This document shows, in pieces, positions 37,375-46,007 of a DNA stretch of 64,000 nucleotides (the first letter of the stretch is position 1; each line of letters starts with the position of its first letter). Both the position numbers and the translations under genes were made by a program. Source of the stretch: Methylocaldum sp002005105 (GTDB lineage Bacteria; Pseudomonadota; Gammaproteobacteria; Methylococcales; Methylococcaceae); contig NZ_CP194902.1 of the NCBI RefSeq assembly GCF_051027545.1, positions 2,790,001 through 2,854,000 on the forward strand, read 5' to 3'. The notes below the pieces were generated by a model that was given only the letters and a program-made list of their open reading frames with translations, ran no database searches and was not told the origin of the DNA.

Positions 37375-37718
37375 CTAAAATCAATCGAAAACTCTCTTCT
37401 CACGAAAGCCGACTCAATCTCTCTCCTGGGTCGGCTACTTTCTGGAACGGGTGAGCCGTGCGCGTTCTGGCTCGGAGTCCAAATTCCGACAGAGACACCT
37501 GCGCAGGTCCGGCGTCCGTACATCCAAGCCGCACGCTCGCCGGAGTTTCAAAGCCGGTAAACACCTGGGGCTGCTGGATCTACGGTCAGTGAGTTCTGTT
37601 GGTCAGAACTCTGACTTTTTGCCTGGTACGCATCGAGCGGCCTATTCGCTTCCGCAGCGGTCGTCCGCGCCTGAAAAGGATCGTGCCTCGATCAAAACGA
37701 TAATAAGGTTTCATAAAA

Positions 37719-38954
37719 ATGGTCTCGAAAACTGGAGTTTTCATAATCGGTGCCTTGGGGGACATCGCAAACACGCTGTTCGTGGGGTGTTCGGCGATAC
37801 GGCGGGGATTAGTCTCCGGCGCCGGACTCGTCACAGACCTGACGCCTTTTGCCGATCTGAATTTGGTTGCCTTGGAGAATCTCGAATTCGGCGGGCACGA
37901 CATTGCCGAGGGCTCCGTGCCGGAGTCCGCCGACCGCATTTACCGCGAGTCGCGGACCTTTTCGCGGGAAATTCTGGATGCGGTTCAGGCCGATCTGCAA
38001 CGCATCAACGGTAACGTCGTCATCGATTCCTCCCTGCAATGGAACGTATTGAGTCCGTCAGACCGTCTGCCGCCGCTCGATGCGCTGATTGAACGGATGC
38101 GGGGCTATCTGCGCGGCTTCATCGACAAATTCGGTTTCGATCGTGTGGTGCTGGTCAATCTGACATCGGCCGAGCCGAATCCGCCGCTATCTGAATATCA
38201 CCTGGATTTGACCGCTTTCGAAAAACTCCTGAGCGAGGACAGAAAGGATTTGATTTCGCCGGGCATGGCCTGGGTCTACGCGGGCTTTTCCGAAGGCTGC
38301 GCTTACGTCAACTTCACCCCCAATCTGGGTGCGAACGTGGCGGCCCTGCAGCAGCTCGCCGAGGCGAAAGGCGTATCGTACTGCGGCAACGACGGCAAAA
38401 CCGGCGAAACGCTGGTGAAAACGGCGCTGGCGCCGATGTTCGCCTGCCGCAACCTTCGCGTCATGAGCTGGGAGGGCTATAACCTACTCGGCAATAACGA
38501 CGGGCGGACACTGAACGATCCCGACAACAGCAAAGCGAAAATCGGCAATAAGGAAGCCGTTCTGGAGAGAATACTCGGTTATCCGGTTCAAGCGGGAGTT
38601 TCCATCAATTTCGTGCCTTCCTTGGGCGATTGGAAAACGGCGTGGGACTTGATCCACTTTCAGGGATTCATGGATGTGCCCATGACGATGCAGTTCACCT
38701 GGCAAGGCTGCGATTCCATACTGGCCGCTCCCTTGGTACTGGATCTGATCCGTCTGATCCATTTCGCCGGCTGTCAAGGAGAGTCCGGACCGACGCCACA
38801 CCTCGCCAGTTTCTTCAAGAATCCGATCGGCGTGGCCGAGCAGTCGTTATCCGCCCAGTTCGGGCTGTTGCTCGAGTACGTCGAGCGCCATCGGTCCAAA
38901 ATTGCAGCCCAGTCAGGCGGTAAGCACCTCGCCGGATTAAGGGCAGCGACTTAG
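37719..38954 (+). CDS. ino1: Myo-inositol-1-phosphate synthase
   Basis: A 411-aa protein matching the full length of the NAD-dependent enzyme that converts glucose 6-phosphate to inositol 1-phosphate. Visible motifs: an N-terminal Rossmann segment (VFIIGALGDIANTLFVG), VNLTSAEP, NFTPNLGANVAAL, the catalytic-region GNDGKTGETLVKTALAPMFA, SWEGYNLLGNNDGRTL, and MTMQFTWQGCDSILAAPLVL. In bacteria inositol phosphate feeds phosphatidylinositol, inositol ether lipids or dialkyl-inositol products. It is the first gene of the long rightward operon, preceded by a sigma-54-like promoter. That suggests the operon product contains an inositol-phosphate headgroup, which is inference. Confidence 0.92.
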   Translation: MVSKTGVFIIGALGDIANTLFVGCSAIRRGLVSGAGLVTDLTPFADLNLVALENLEFGGHDIAEGSVPESADRIYRESRTFSREILDAVQADLQRINGNVVIDSSLQWNVLSPSDRLPPLDALIERMRGYLRGFIDKFGFDRVVLVNLTSAEPNPPLSEYHLDLTAFEKLLSEDRKDLISPGMAWVYAGFSEGCAYVNFTPNLGANVAALQQLAEAKGVSYCGNDGKTGETLVKTALAPMFACRNLRVMSWEGYNLLGNNDGRTLNDPDNSKAKIGNKEAVLERILGYPVQAGVSINFVPSLGDWKTAWDLIHFQGFMDVPMTMQFTWQGCDSILAAPLVLDLIRLIHFAGCQGESGPTPHLASFFKNPIGVAEQSLSAQFGLLLEYVERHRSKIAAQSGGKHLAGLRAAT

Positions 38955-38993
38955 GGAATTCACGGCTAACAGCACGAAGGATGATAGCCGGCT

Positions 38994-39710
38994 ATGTGGC
39001 GCGGAAATCCACTGGTGGCCATGATCCCGCCGTATCTGCTGGGAATCGGGATCTCGCTGCTGATGACGCTCGATTTTTGGCGTGGCGGCGAATCGGGTTC
39101 TTCCATGCATGCGCTATTTCTGTATGCGATAGTCGGCACGGCGGTCGGCTATATTCTCTACCCTGTCAAATCGTCGGTTTGTTCTAGCCCGCTCCTGGCC
39201 ATTTTCGTCTGGAGTTCCGGAGCCGCCATTAGCGTCTTTGCGTTTTGGCTCGTGGTTTCGGTCACCCTGGCCCTGCCGCTGGTCATTCGGCTCGGCCTGG
39301 CCATCGGACTGATCCAAGCCACCATTCTTCTCTTGAGACACGTGATCGGCCGACGTTTTTCACAAGCTCGCGCCGGCGTTCTCGTCGCGGCTCTGACGAT
39401 ACTCTGCGCCTCATCGCCAATATGGCTGAGCCCATGGCTGGAATGGTCGGGCGAGCACAGCCCGTTGATGGATCTGGCATTGGCCATGAGCCCGCCGACC
39501 TGCTTTGCCGTGGCGCTTGACTACGATTACTTGCGGAGCCCCTGGTTCTACAAGCACACGGCCTACGCCATGCACCGATACGAATACCCTTCGGCGGGCC
39601 TACTGATTTTCGTTTACGGATTCCTGTGTCTGGCTGCGGTACGGATAGACCGCCGATTCCGGAAAAGCAGTCCGAACGAACCGTTTGGAAAATTCCAACA
39701 TGATACGTAA
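38994..39710 (+). CDS. Polytopic inner-membrane protein, unrecognised
   Basis: A 238-aa protein with about six hydrophobic segments, two near the N-terminus (IPPYLLGIGISLLMTL, LFLYAIVGTAVGYILY), three in the middle and one at the end (SAGLLIFVYGFLCLAAV). A soluble loop near residue 170-200 is rich in Tyr and His. The topology resembles the ABC-2 type permeases that accompany MoxR/vWA clusters, but no signature is clear. Its end overlaps the annotated region of the next gene by a few codons if the longest start is used; with the start at 39742 they are separated by 31 bases. Confidence 0.7.
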   Translation: MWRGNPLVAMIPPYLLGIGISLLMTLDFWRGGESGSSMHALFLYAIVGTAVGYILYPVKSSVCSSPLLAIFVWSSGAAISVFAFWLVVSVTLALPLVIRLGLAIGLIQATILLLRHVIGRRFSQARAGVLVAALTILCASSPIWLSPWLEWSGEHSPLMDLALAMSPPTCFAVALDYDYLRSPWFYKHTAYAMHRYEYPSAGLLIFVYGFLCLAAVRIDRRFRKSSPNEPFGKFQHDT

Positions 39711-39741
39711 TCGTCCGTTAATCCGAATAAAGAGCCAAACC

Positions 39742-40857
39742 ATGAAATATCTGCCTATATTGGTCGCGTTGATGATGTCGGCGACGACGGTTTCCGCTGC
39801 CGCCAAGGAAACGAATAAATCGACGTCACGGAAAACCATCGAAAAGACCGTGATGCAGCAGGATGAAAAGCTCGCGGAAGAGGCCAAGCGTGCCATCGAT
39901 CGAGGACTTCATTATCTGCGCGAGAATCAGGCGGAAGATGGTTCCTGGTCCAAGAACGTCGGCATAACCGCCCTGGCGCTGCGGGCATTTTTGGAAAGCC
40001 CCCGGAAATACACCGAGGACGACGGCGCCTTCATTACCAAGCCTGTCCAATACGTTCTATCCCGTGTTCGAGAGGACGGGGCGATCAGCGGTGAAATGCA
40101 GAATCTGAGCTACAACACAGCAGTCGCCATTACGGCGCTTCAGGCCACCGGAAATCCGAAGTATCAAGAGGCCATCAAAGGCGGCCAGAGTTTCCTGAAA
40201 AAACATCTGATCGACGAGGGGGAGGGCTATTCGAAGGACCATAAATATTATGGCGGCATAGGCTATGGCGGCGATGAACGCCCCGACCTCTCCAACGCCT
40301 ACCTGGCGCTCGAGTCGCTGAAAGCCACGGCCTTGGATCCCAAGGACCCGGCCTGGGAAAAAGCCCTGGTGTTCATCAACCGCTGTCAAAACCGCAGCGA
40401 AAGCAACGACCAGACTTGGGCAGCCAACGACGGCGGCTTTACCTATATGCCCGGATACAGCCCGCACGAAGCCACCGCCTCCTATGGCGGCATGACCCAC
40501 GCGGGTCTGCTCAGCCTGCTGTTTGCCGGCGCGGACAAGCAAGATCCGCGCGTTCAGGCGGCTTACGACTGGATTCGTAACCATTACAGCGTCGACGAAA
40601 ATCCCGGAGCGCCTAATAAGCAGGGTCTTTATTACTATTACAACGCTTTTGCGAAGAGCATGTACGCCTACGGGGAAGCGGAAATTACCGACGGGAAAGG
40701 AAGCAAGCACAATTGGCGGGAAGATTTGATGCGCAAGCTCGTCAGCCTTCAGAATCCAGACGGTTCCTGGGTCAACTCGACCACGAAATGGTGGGAGGGC
40801 GACAAGAATCTGGTCACGGCATGGAGCATCATTGCGCTCAATTTGGCAGTGCGCTGA
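39742..40857 (+). CDS. Exported terpene-cyclase-fold (alpha-alpha toroid) protein
   Basis: I choose ATG 39742 because it begins a clean signal peptide (MKYLPILVALMMSATTVSAAAKE); a longer form from 39685 is possible. The ~371-aa protein contains squalene-cyclase-type helical repeats: IDRGLHYLRENQAEDGSW, NTAVAITALQATG, YLALESLKAT, ASYGGMTHAGLLSLLFAG and LVSLQNPDGSWVN. The QxxDGSW motifs mark the family. The DxDD motif of class II cyclases is absent, so a binding or scaffold role is as likely as catalysis. Such exported prenyltransferase/squalene-oxidase-repeat proteins often accompany MoxR-DUF58-vWA genes in Planctomycetes and related clusters, as here. Confidence 0.8.
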   Translation: MKYLPILVALMMSATTVSAAAKETNKSTSRKTIEKTVMQQDEKLAEEAKRAIDRGLHYLRENQAEDGSWSKNVGITALALRAFLESPRKYTEDDGAFITKPVQYVLSRVREDGAISGEMQNLSYNTAVAITALQATGNPKYQEAIKGGQSFLKKHLIDEGEGYSKDHKYYGGIGYGGDERPDLSNAYLALESLKATALDPKDPAWEKALVFINRCQNRSESNDQTWAANDGGFTYMPGYSPHEATASYGGMTHAGLLSLLFAGADKQDPRVQAAYDWIRNHYSVDENPGAPNKQGLYYYYNAFAKSMYAYGEAEITDGKGSKHNWREDLMRKLVSLQNPDGSWVNSTTKWWEGDKNLVTAWSIIALNLAVR

Positions 40858-40867
40858 GTTTGACGCG

Positions 40868-42352
40868 ATGATCGGCCGTCCGCTTCTGAAGTTGCTTCCC
40901 GTCTTCTTGGCGTTGAGCCTCGACGCGGGAGCGGACGAGCCGGAACAACTGACAGCGAAAATCGCTTGGGGCGGGTATTTTCGGAGCGGCGTCCGGACCG
41001 AGATCGGGCTCACCCTGATTTCCGCCGAGGGAGGCAGGGCCGCCGTTCGGCTCGTCTCCGGAGATACGGCCCCGATCGACGCGGCATTAGCGGTAGACCC
41101 CGGCACTCCCCGGTTTATCTCGATACCCGTCACGCCGTCCGCGGAACAACCGATTCGGATAAGCGGTTTCCTGCCGAACCGTCGGACTTTCGAAGCGGAG
41201 ATCGCGGCCTCGTACCCGATCAGCGGCAGGGCGGTGGCGGTCGCGGCCGAAGGCGTCGAGACAAATAGCCTATTGGAATCCCTGGCCGGAACCGCCGCGG
41301 TCATAAGCGCGCACGCGTCCGACTTGCCCAGAATGGCTCAATCCTACCAGGTCGTCGACATGATTCTCCTGGGCGACCGGGAATTCGCCGAGCTCGATCC
41401 GGAGCAGTTCGAGGCTCTGTCGGACTATCTCCGGGATTGCGGGCGTCTCGTATTTCTGGGAGCGGAGGAAACCTGGGAAAACCTCGAAGCCGAGGCGGGA
41501 TGCGGAGGTGCGTTCGCTATCCGCGCCGAACATCCCGGCCAGGGGGCGGAGCTTGCCGGTGAACTGCTCGACCGCGCGCAGCCGTCTCTGCCCGGCATTC
41601 AAGATCTCCGGGATTTGTCCGCGGCGCAGCCTCCCATGGCCTTGCGCACGGCGGCCGTTCTATTGTTTTGTTATTTCACCGCCTTGAGCGTGGCCGGCCT
41701 CACATCGTCGCGTCCCTGGCCCCTGTTTTTATTGCCCTTGGCTTTCAGCGCCTTGGCCGCGGCTTTGCTGACCGGCAAGCCGCCGGAGATGCGGCTGACC
41801 GGCTGGACCGAAACCAGCGTGGGAGACGACAACGCCCGTTTCGTCGCGCTCCTGACCGTGTCGGGCACCGGCCGCTGGCGAGGCAGGCTGCCGGCGCCGA
41901 TCAAATTCTGGCTACCGAAGGCAGAGACCTACCCGGACATTCAATTGGACATCGACCGGCCCGAAACTCACGGGCTGGCGCTAAAGACCGAATTGTTTTC
42001 GTACGACGAACTGCTGTTTCGGGGAACCATCCGCCGATTCCATCCGCCATTGACGCTCGATCTCGACCAGGATGCCGTCGCCGTCGCGAATCCCGGCGGA
42101 ACGACTCAGCCGGCTGGACTGCTAGCCTGGGACGGCAAGCTGTTCGCTCTGCCGTCATTGCGTCCCGGCGAGCGCTGGTCTGCCGAGAACCAAGCTCCGG
42201 TCGCTCCTGACAGTCCCGAAGCCTACAAGCTGCGCCCCTACCTAAATCGGGATCGGATGGCGGCGCTGCTTATTCCCTATGCATCGCGCCTGTGGCGCGG
42301 GAACGAAGTGCCGGGCGATGCGGAATGGCTGCTTATCAAGGCCCGCTTATGA
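40868..42352 (+). CDS. Envelope protein with DUF4350-like domain and two membrane helices
   Basis: The start at ATG 40868 gives 494 aa with a signal peptide (LLKLLPVFLALSLDAGA). A periplasmic N-terminal half ends in an amidotransferase-like alpha/beta domain (VVDMILLGDREFAEL, LSDYLRDCGRLVFLGAEETW), the layout of DUF4350-type proteins beside MoxR. Two membrane helices follow (TAAVLLFCYFTALSVAGL and PLFLLPLAFSALAAALL), then a beta-rich C-terminal domain. No catalytic Cys-His pair typical of true amidotransferases is visible. Its stop overlaps the next start (ATGA). Confidence 0.7.
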   Translation: MIGRPLLKLLPVFLALSLDAGADEPEQLTAKIAWGGYFRSGVRTEIGLTLISAEGGRAAVRLVSGDTAPIDAALAVDPGTPRFISIPVTPSAEQPIRISGFLPNRRTFEAEIAASYPISGRAVAVAAEGVETNSLLESLAGTAAVISAHASDLPRMAQSYQVVDMILLGDREFAELDPEQFEALSDYLRDCGRLVFLGAEETWENLEAEAGCGGAFAIRAEHPGQGAELAGELLDRAQPSLPGIQDLRDLSAAQPPMALRTAAVLLFCYFTALSVAGLTSSRPWPLFLLPLAFSALAAALLTGKPPEMRLTGWTETSVGDDNARFVALLTVSGTGRWRGRLPAPIKFWLPKAETYPDIQLDIDRPETHGLALKTELFSYDELLFRGTIRRFHPPLTLDLDQDAVAVANPGGTTQPAGLLAWDGKLFALPSLRPGERWSAENQAPVAPDSPEAYKLRPYLNRDRMAALLIPYASRLWRGNEVPGDAEWLLIKARL

Positions 42353-42822
42353 ATTCGGTTCGCTTCGGTTTGTTGATGGCGCTGTTGTGCTGCGGACCCG
42401 TACTGATCTGGACGGCCGGACAATTAATGTCGGATTCGACGGCAGCGTCGGCGAAAACGGATGAGACGTTGAGAACTGCCGTCGAAGCGTTGTGGCTGGT
42501 TCAAGCTTGCGCGGCGGCGCTGATGGCAACGATGCCGGTCGAGAATGATCCGATTGAACACGCCCAAGGAATGCTGGCGTTCTGGCTCGTGCCGCTTCCC
42601 TTGCTTACCCTCGTTTGGGCAGGCGGTGCCGCGGATGCATGGATGTTGGCGAGAGGATTGGCGGCGGCTCTCGCATTCTCGTCGGCGCTTCTGGCCATTA
42701 ATCGCGGGCTCGGGAGGATCAGTCACAGCTCTCCTTGGCCGTGGCACGGCGTCTTGAGTTTGGTGCTCGTCTATTTCGTCTGGCGGTTCGACAAGGTATG
42801 GCTCGGCTGGATCACCTATTAG
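42349..42822 (+). CDS. Small polytopic membrane protein
   Basis: The start at ATG 42349 overlaps the previous stop by four bases and gives 157 aa. Four to five hydrophobic helices are visible (FGLLMALLCCGPVLIWTAG, ALWLVQACAAALMAT, LAFWLVPLPLLTLVWAG, LAAALAFSSALLAI, GVLSLVLVYFVW). I recognise no family. The stop codon TAG at 42820 is also the first part of a MITE-like element (TAGAGCG), so the true C-terminus before insertion may have differed. Confidence 0.65.
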   Translation: MNSVRFGLLMALLCCGPVLIWTAGQLMSDSTAASAKTDETLRTAVEALWLVQACAAALMATMPVENDPIEHAQGMLAFWLVPLPLLTLVWAGGAADAWMLARGLAAALAFSSALLAINRGLGRISHSSPWPWHGVLSLVLVYFVWRFDKVWLGWITY

Positions 42823-44099
42823 AGCGTTTTTCACCCCGGTTTAGCCGTACAGGTCGGAAGATCGTAGGTCGGCAACCCATTGCCGACGCACAAGATCGGC
42901 AAGGGGCTTTGTCGGCAAAGGATTGCCGACCTACATTTGGGCTCCGCTACGCCGAATCCGAAAATGCACTAGTCGATTGCCCGAACCTTTCCGCGCTGCT
43001 TAAGACAACAGCTGCGCGGCTTCGGTGGTGCGGCGCGTGGAATCTGTTCCGAATCGGGTCATGGTGTTCCGCTGTGCTTATGGCTCTGGCAGGGGCCGTT
43101 CATCTCGGGCTACGTCCGCTGCCGCTTTCTGCGACGTTTGCGATTTCGTTACTGCCCGTACTGTTTCCTCCCGTGTTTTTCATGTGCTTTTCCCGTTCCG
43201 ATTATCGGAAAGCCGCAAAACGACTGGACGAAACATTCGACGGCAAGAACCTGTTCATTACGAGCCTCGATCTTGCGCTCCAGGATTCCGTCGACCGGAG
43301 CCGCATGAGGTTTTATGTGCTCGAGCAAGCTGAATTGTCCGCCGCCTCCTGGAAACAACATCCCGAGCGACTGCCCCGCCTCGAGCGCTGGTCCAATGCC
43401 TGGATACCGCTCGGACTGGGGCTGGGCGGCTTTTTCGTGCTGTTTTCCGGGGGCGCGGACCGAACATTTCCGGTTGCGCCCGATGGGAGGACGCCCCTTG
43501 AACAAGTCGGACAATTCACGCCGGAAAAGCCGATTTCGTTTTCCGAAAATCCCGATACCCACTCCAAGGTTTCGCAATTCGTTGCGGCGAGCAGTCTTCG
43601 TGAGGAAACGGAGCGAAATCCTCGACTAGCGCAGCCGCCGAAATCCCATACGAGCGAAACGCCGATTCGGAACGCCGCGAGTGCGAAAAACTCGGGACAG
43701 GAAACCGGGGGACGACAGCCCATAAGGTACATGCCGCCGCCGGATCGATCCGGCGGGCAGTCGACGACATCGGATCACGTATCGCCCGATGATCGGGCCG
43801 CTCAAAAAACCTCTGCGGCGGGCGAGGGCTCGGATTTTTCGAGAACCTACGGCCGTAGCACGGAGCAAGCGGAACTCACGCTTCGTTGGACCGACCTCGA
43901 ACGGGGCAAAGGCGAACACGCTTCGAACCGGCGCCGGGCGCTGAAGCACAGTTCGGTAACGCGGCCGGCATCGGGGGAGCTCGCACCGCCGTCCGGGGCG
44001 TCCAGACACGGAGAATCGCGAGCATTCGTTCCCTTGTCTCCGGCCATGCGCCGCTATTCGGACCGCTACTTTCAATTTTTGACGAAACACTCGGATTGA
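42798..44099 (+). CDS. Envelope protein with MITE-derived N-terminal insert
   Basis: The start at ATG 42798 (MARLDHLLERF) gives 433 aa and overlaps the previous gene by 25 bases; 42735 is a longer alternative. Codons of about residues 8-58 are read straight through a palindromic MITE-like element (42820-42972, 153 bases, a multiple of three), giving RFSRTGRKIVGRQPIA and similar repeat-derived sequence. After it come NLSALLKTTAARLRW and two membrane helices (SWCSAVLMALAGAVHLGL, FAISLLPVLFPPVFFMCF), a helical region with a third hydrophobic segment (IPLGLGLGGFFVLF), and a long polar, low-complexity tail. No in-frame ATG or GTG lies between the element and the first helix, so the insert is probably translated or the gene is impaired. 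It resembles the DUF4175-type partner of MoxR/vWA clusters. Confidence 0.6.
   Translation: MARLDHLLERFSPRFSRTGRKIVGRQPIADAQDRQGALSAKDCRPTFGLRYAESENALVDCPNLSALLKTTAARLRWCGAWNLFRIGSWCSAVLMALAGAVHLGLRPLPLSATFAISLLPVLFPPVFFMCFSRSDYRKAAKRLDETFDGKNLFITSLDLALQDSVDRSRMRFYVLEQAELSAASWKQHPERLPRLERWSNAWIPLGLGLGGFFVLFSGGADRTFPVAPDGRTPLEQVGQFTPEKPISFSENPDTHSKVSQFVAASSLREETERNPRLAQPPKSHTSETPIRNAASAKNSGQETGGRQPIRYMPPPDRSGGQSTTSDHVSPDDRAAQKTSAAGEGSDFSRTYGRSTEQAELTLRWTDLERGKGEHASNRRRALKHSSVTRPASGELAPPSGASRHGESRAFVPLSPAMRRYSDRYFQFLTKHSD
42820..42972. mobile_element. MITE-like element inside an operon (copy 2)
   Basis: The ends TAGAGCGTTTTTCA and CGAAAATGCACTAG and the core arms GTAGGTCGGCAACCC (from 42864) and GGATTGCCGACCTAC (to 42934) match copy 1 at 26770-27007. 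It joins the stop codon of the upstream gene to the reading frame of the downstream gene without breaking that frame. Confidence 0.6.
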
Positions 44100-44103
44100 C
44101 ACC

Positions 44104-45126
44104 ATGGCGCTATCGACTTCCCGTCGTGCGGACCCGGATATCGGAACGGCAATCAAGCATTTCCGGGATGATATGAATCGGCTGTGCGAATCCCTGGCCC
44201 GGGTCATCGTGGGCCAGGAAGCACTGATCCGGGATATGGTCAGCGCGATGCTGGCGGGCGGACACATTCTGCTCGAAGGCTATCCCGGCCTCGGCAAGAC
44301 CCATCTGGCCAAGGGGCTGGCCTGCTGTATCGGGGTTGCCATGTCGCGGGTGCAGTGCACGCCCGATCTGATGCCCGCCGATATCACCGGGAGCGAAGTT
44401 CTGCTGAGAGCCGAGGATGATCGCGAACACCGTCTGGAGTTCCGGCCGGGGCCGATCTTCGCGCCCATGGTACTGGTCGACGAGATCAATCGTGCGACTC
44501 CGAAAACGCAGGCGGCTCTGCTGGAAGCCATGCAGGAGCGGCAAGTGACCGCCGCCGGCAGAAGCCATCCTCTACCCGATCCGTTCTGGCTCATCGCCAC
44601 CCAAAACCCGATCGAGATCGAAGGGACCTTTCCTCTTCCCGAGGCGCAAACCGATCGGTTTCTGTTCAAGTTGTCCGTGGGGTACCCGGCGGTGGACGCG
44701 ATGCTCAGACTGATCGACATCTCCCTGGACGAAGAACCCACCGAAAACATGAACGCCGTGATCTCGCTTCAGCGGATCAGCGAGATGATGGCCTTGTGCC
44801 GCGAAGTCGTGATCGCCGACGAGATGAAGCGGGCGGCGGTTTCCTTGGTACTCGCCACTCATCCCGAGCACGGTGCGGGCAGCGAGGAGGCGCGCCGTCA
44901 TTTTCGTTACGGCGCGAGTCCGCGGGGCTTGCAGGCTCTCTTGCGGGCCGCGCGCGTCCGAGCTTTGCAAAGCGGACGCGGGCACGTGGCTGCGGACGAT
45001 ATCGCCGGCGTAGCGCTGCCGGCTTTGCGGCACCGCGTACTCCTCAACATCGAAAGCGAAATGGACGGTATCGCGATCGACTCTGCACTGGAGAGAGTGA
45101 TCGGCTCATGGCGACGTTCGATCTAG
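44104..45126 (+). CDS. MoxR-family AAA+ ATPase
   Basis: A 340-aa MoxR ATPase of typical length. Walker A GYPGLGKTHLAKGLA, the following TPDLMPADITGSEV, Walker B PMVLVDEINRATPKTQ, sensor 1 IATQNPIEIEGTFPLPEAQ and the lid YGASPRGLQALL are all intact. MoxR proteins act as chaperones that mature vWA-domain partners and their client complexes. The next three genes encode a DUF58 protein and two vWA proteins, the standard partners. Here the set is embedded between a terpene-cyclase-fold protein and the TonB receptor/ebo genes, suggesting that it matures an envelope complex of this pathway. Confidence 0.92.
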   Translation: MALSTSRRADPDIGTAIKHFRDDMNRLCESLARVIVGQEALIRDMVSAMLAGGHILLEGYPGLGKTHLAKGLACCIGVAMSRVQCTPDLMPADITGSEVLLRAEDDREHRLEFRPGPIFAPMVLVDEINRATPKTQAALLEAMQERQVTAAGRSHPLPDPFWLIATQNPIEIEGTFPLPEAQTDRFLFKLSVGYPAVDAMLRLIDISLDEEPTENMNAVISLQRISEMMALCREVVIADEMKRAAVSLVLATHPEHGAGSEEARRHFRYGASPRGLQALLRAARVRALQSGRGHVAADDIAGVALPALRHRVLLNIESEMDGIAIDSALERVIGSWRRSI

Positions 45127-46007
45127 AGGAATGCTTTATCGATGAGCCGACCCTCCGCAGACTTGCATCCGTAGCCGGACATCTGTTCCGCGGCCGGGCG
45201 GCGGCTCTGCCCGGACGTCGTCCAAGGCGTGGCCCCACCGCATCCGGCAATGATTTTCTGGGTTATCGCGACTATCGGGCCGGCGACGATCTGCGAGCCC
45301 TCGATTGGCGCGCTTCGGCGCGCGCCAGGCATCTCCAGGTGAAGCAATTCGGAAGCGAATTGTCGACACGGTGGTTCATCTGCCTGGATCGCAGCGCGTC
45401 CATGCGTTTGCCGGAAAGCGGCAAGTGGGCGCTGGCCTCGCATCTGACGGCAGCTTTCGCCTATGTACTGCTCCACGCGGGCAACCGGGTCGGTCTGATC
45501 GTCTTCAGCGGCGGAATCGATACGCTGTGCGCGTCCGGAAGCGGGCGGGAACAATACACTCGGCTGCTGGACGCCGTGCGTCACTGCCGACCCAGCGAGG
45601 AGGGGGGCGGCTCGAACCTGGCCGCCTGTATCCCCGCCCTGCGCGCCGACGCGTCCGTGTTGGTGATCAGCGACTTGTTGACCGAGGACGGCATGCGGCC
45701 CGCCTTGGACCTTCTGCTGCGGCGCGGCCACGAAGTGCAGGTCGTGCAGACGCTCTCGGCCGAGGAATGCACGCTGCATCGGACCGGGCCGACGCTTATC
45801 CGGGACGTCGAAAACGGCGTCGGTCTGCCCGTCGATGCTTCGGAATCCGGCCGAGCCGCCGCCCAAACTAGCTTAAACCGGTTTAGAGGATCGTCGGACG
45901 CGTATTGCCGCCGACGCGGCATACCGTTCAGTTCGTGCGAGACCTCGCGGACCTGGGACCGATGGCTGATCGATCACATCGGAAAACTCGAGGCCTCGAA
46001 TGATTGA
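45108..46007 (+). CDS. DUF58 protein (MoxR partner)
   Basis: The start at ATG 45108 overlaps the MoxR gene by 19 bases and gives 299 aa. The DUF58 signature GNDFLGYRDYRAGDDLRALDW is followed by ARARHLQVKQF and a vWA-like fold with CLDRSASM (a degenerate metal site D-x-S-A-S), then VLVISDLLTEDG. DUF58 proteins form a working unit with MoxR. Extended forms from further upstream would run inside MoxR and are unlikely. Confidence 0.88.
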   Translation: MATFDLEECFIDEPTLRRLASVAGHLFRGRAAALPGRRPRRGPTASGNDFLGYRDYRAGDDLRALDWRASARARHLQVKQFGSELSTRWFICLDRSASMRLPESGKWALASHLTAAFAYVLLHAGNRVGLIVFSGGIDTLCASGSGREQYTRLLDAVRHCRPSEEGGGSNLAACIPALRADASVLVISDLLTEDGMRPALDLLLRRGHEVQVVQTLSAEECTLHRTGPTLIRDVENGVGLPVDASESGRAAAQTSLNRFRGSSDAYCRRRGIPFSSCETSRTWDRWLIDHIGKLEASND

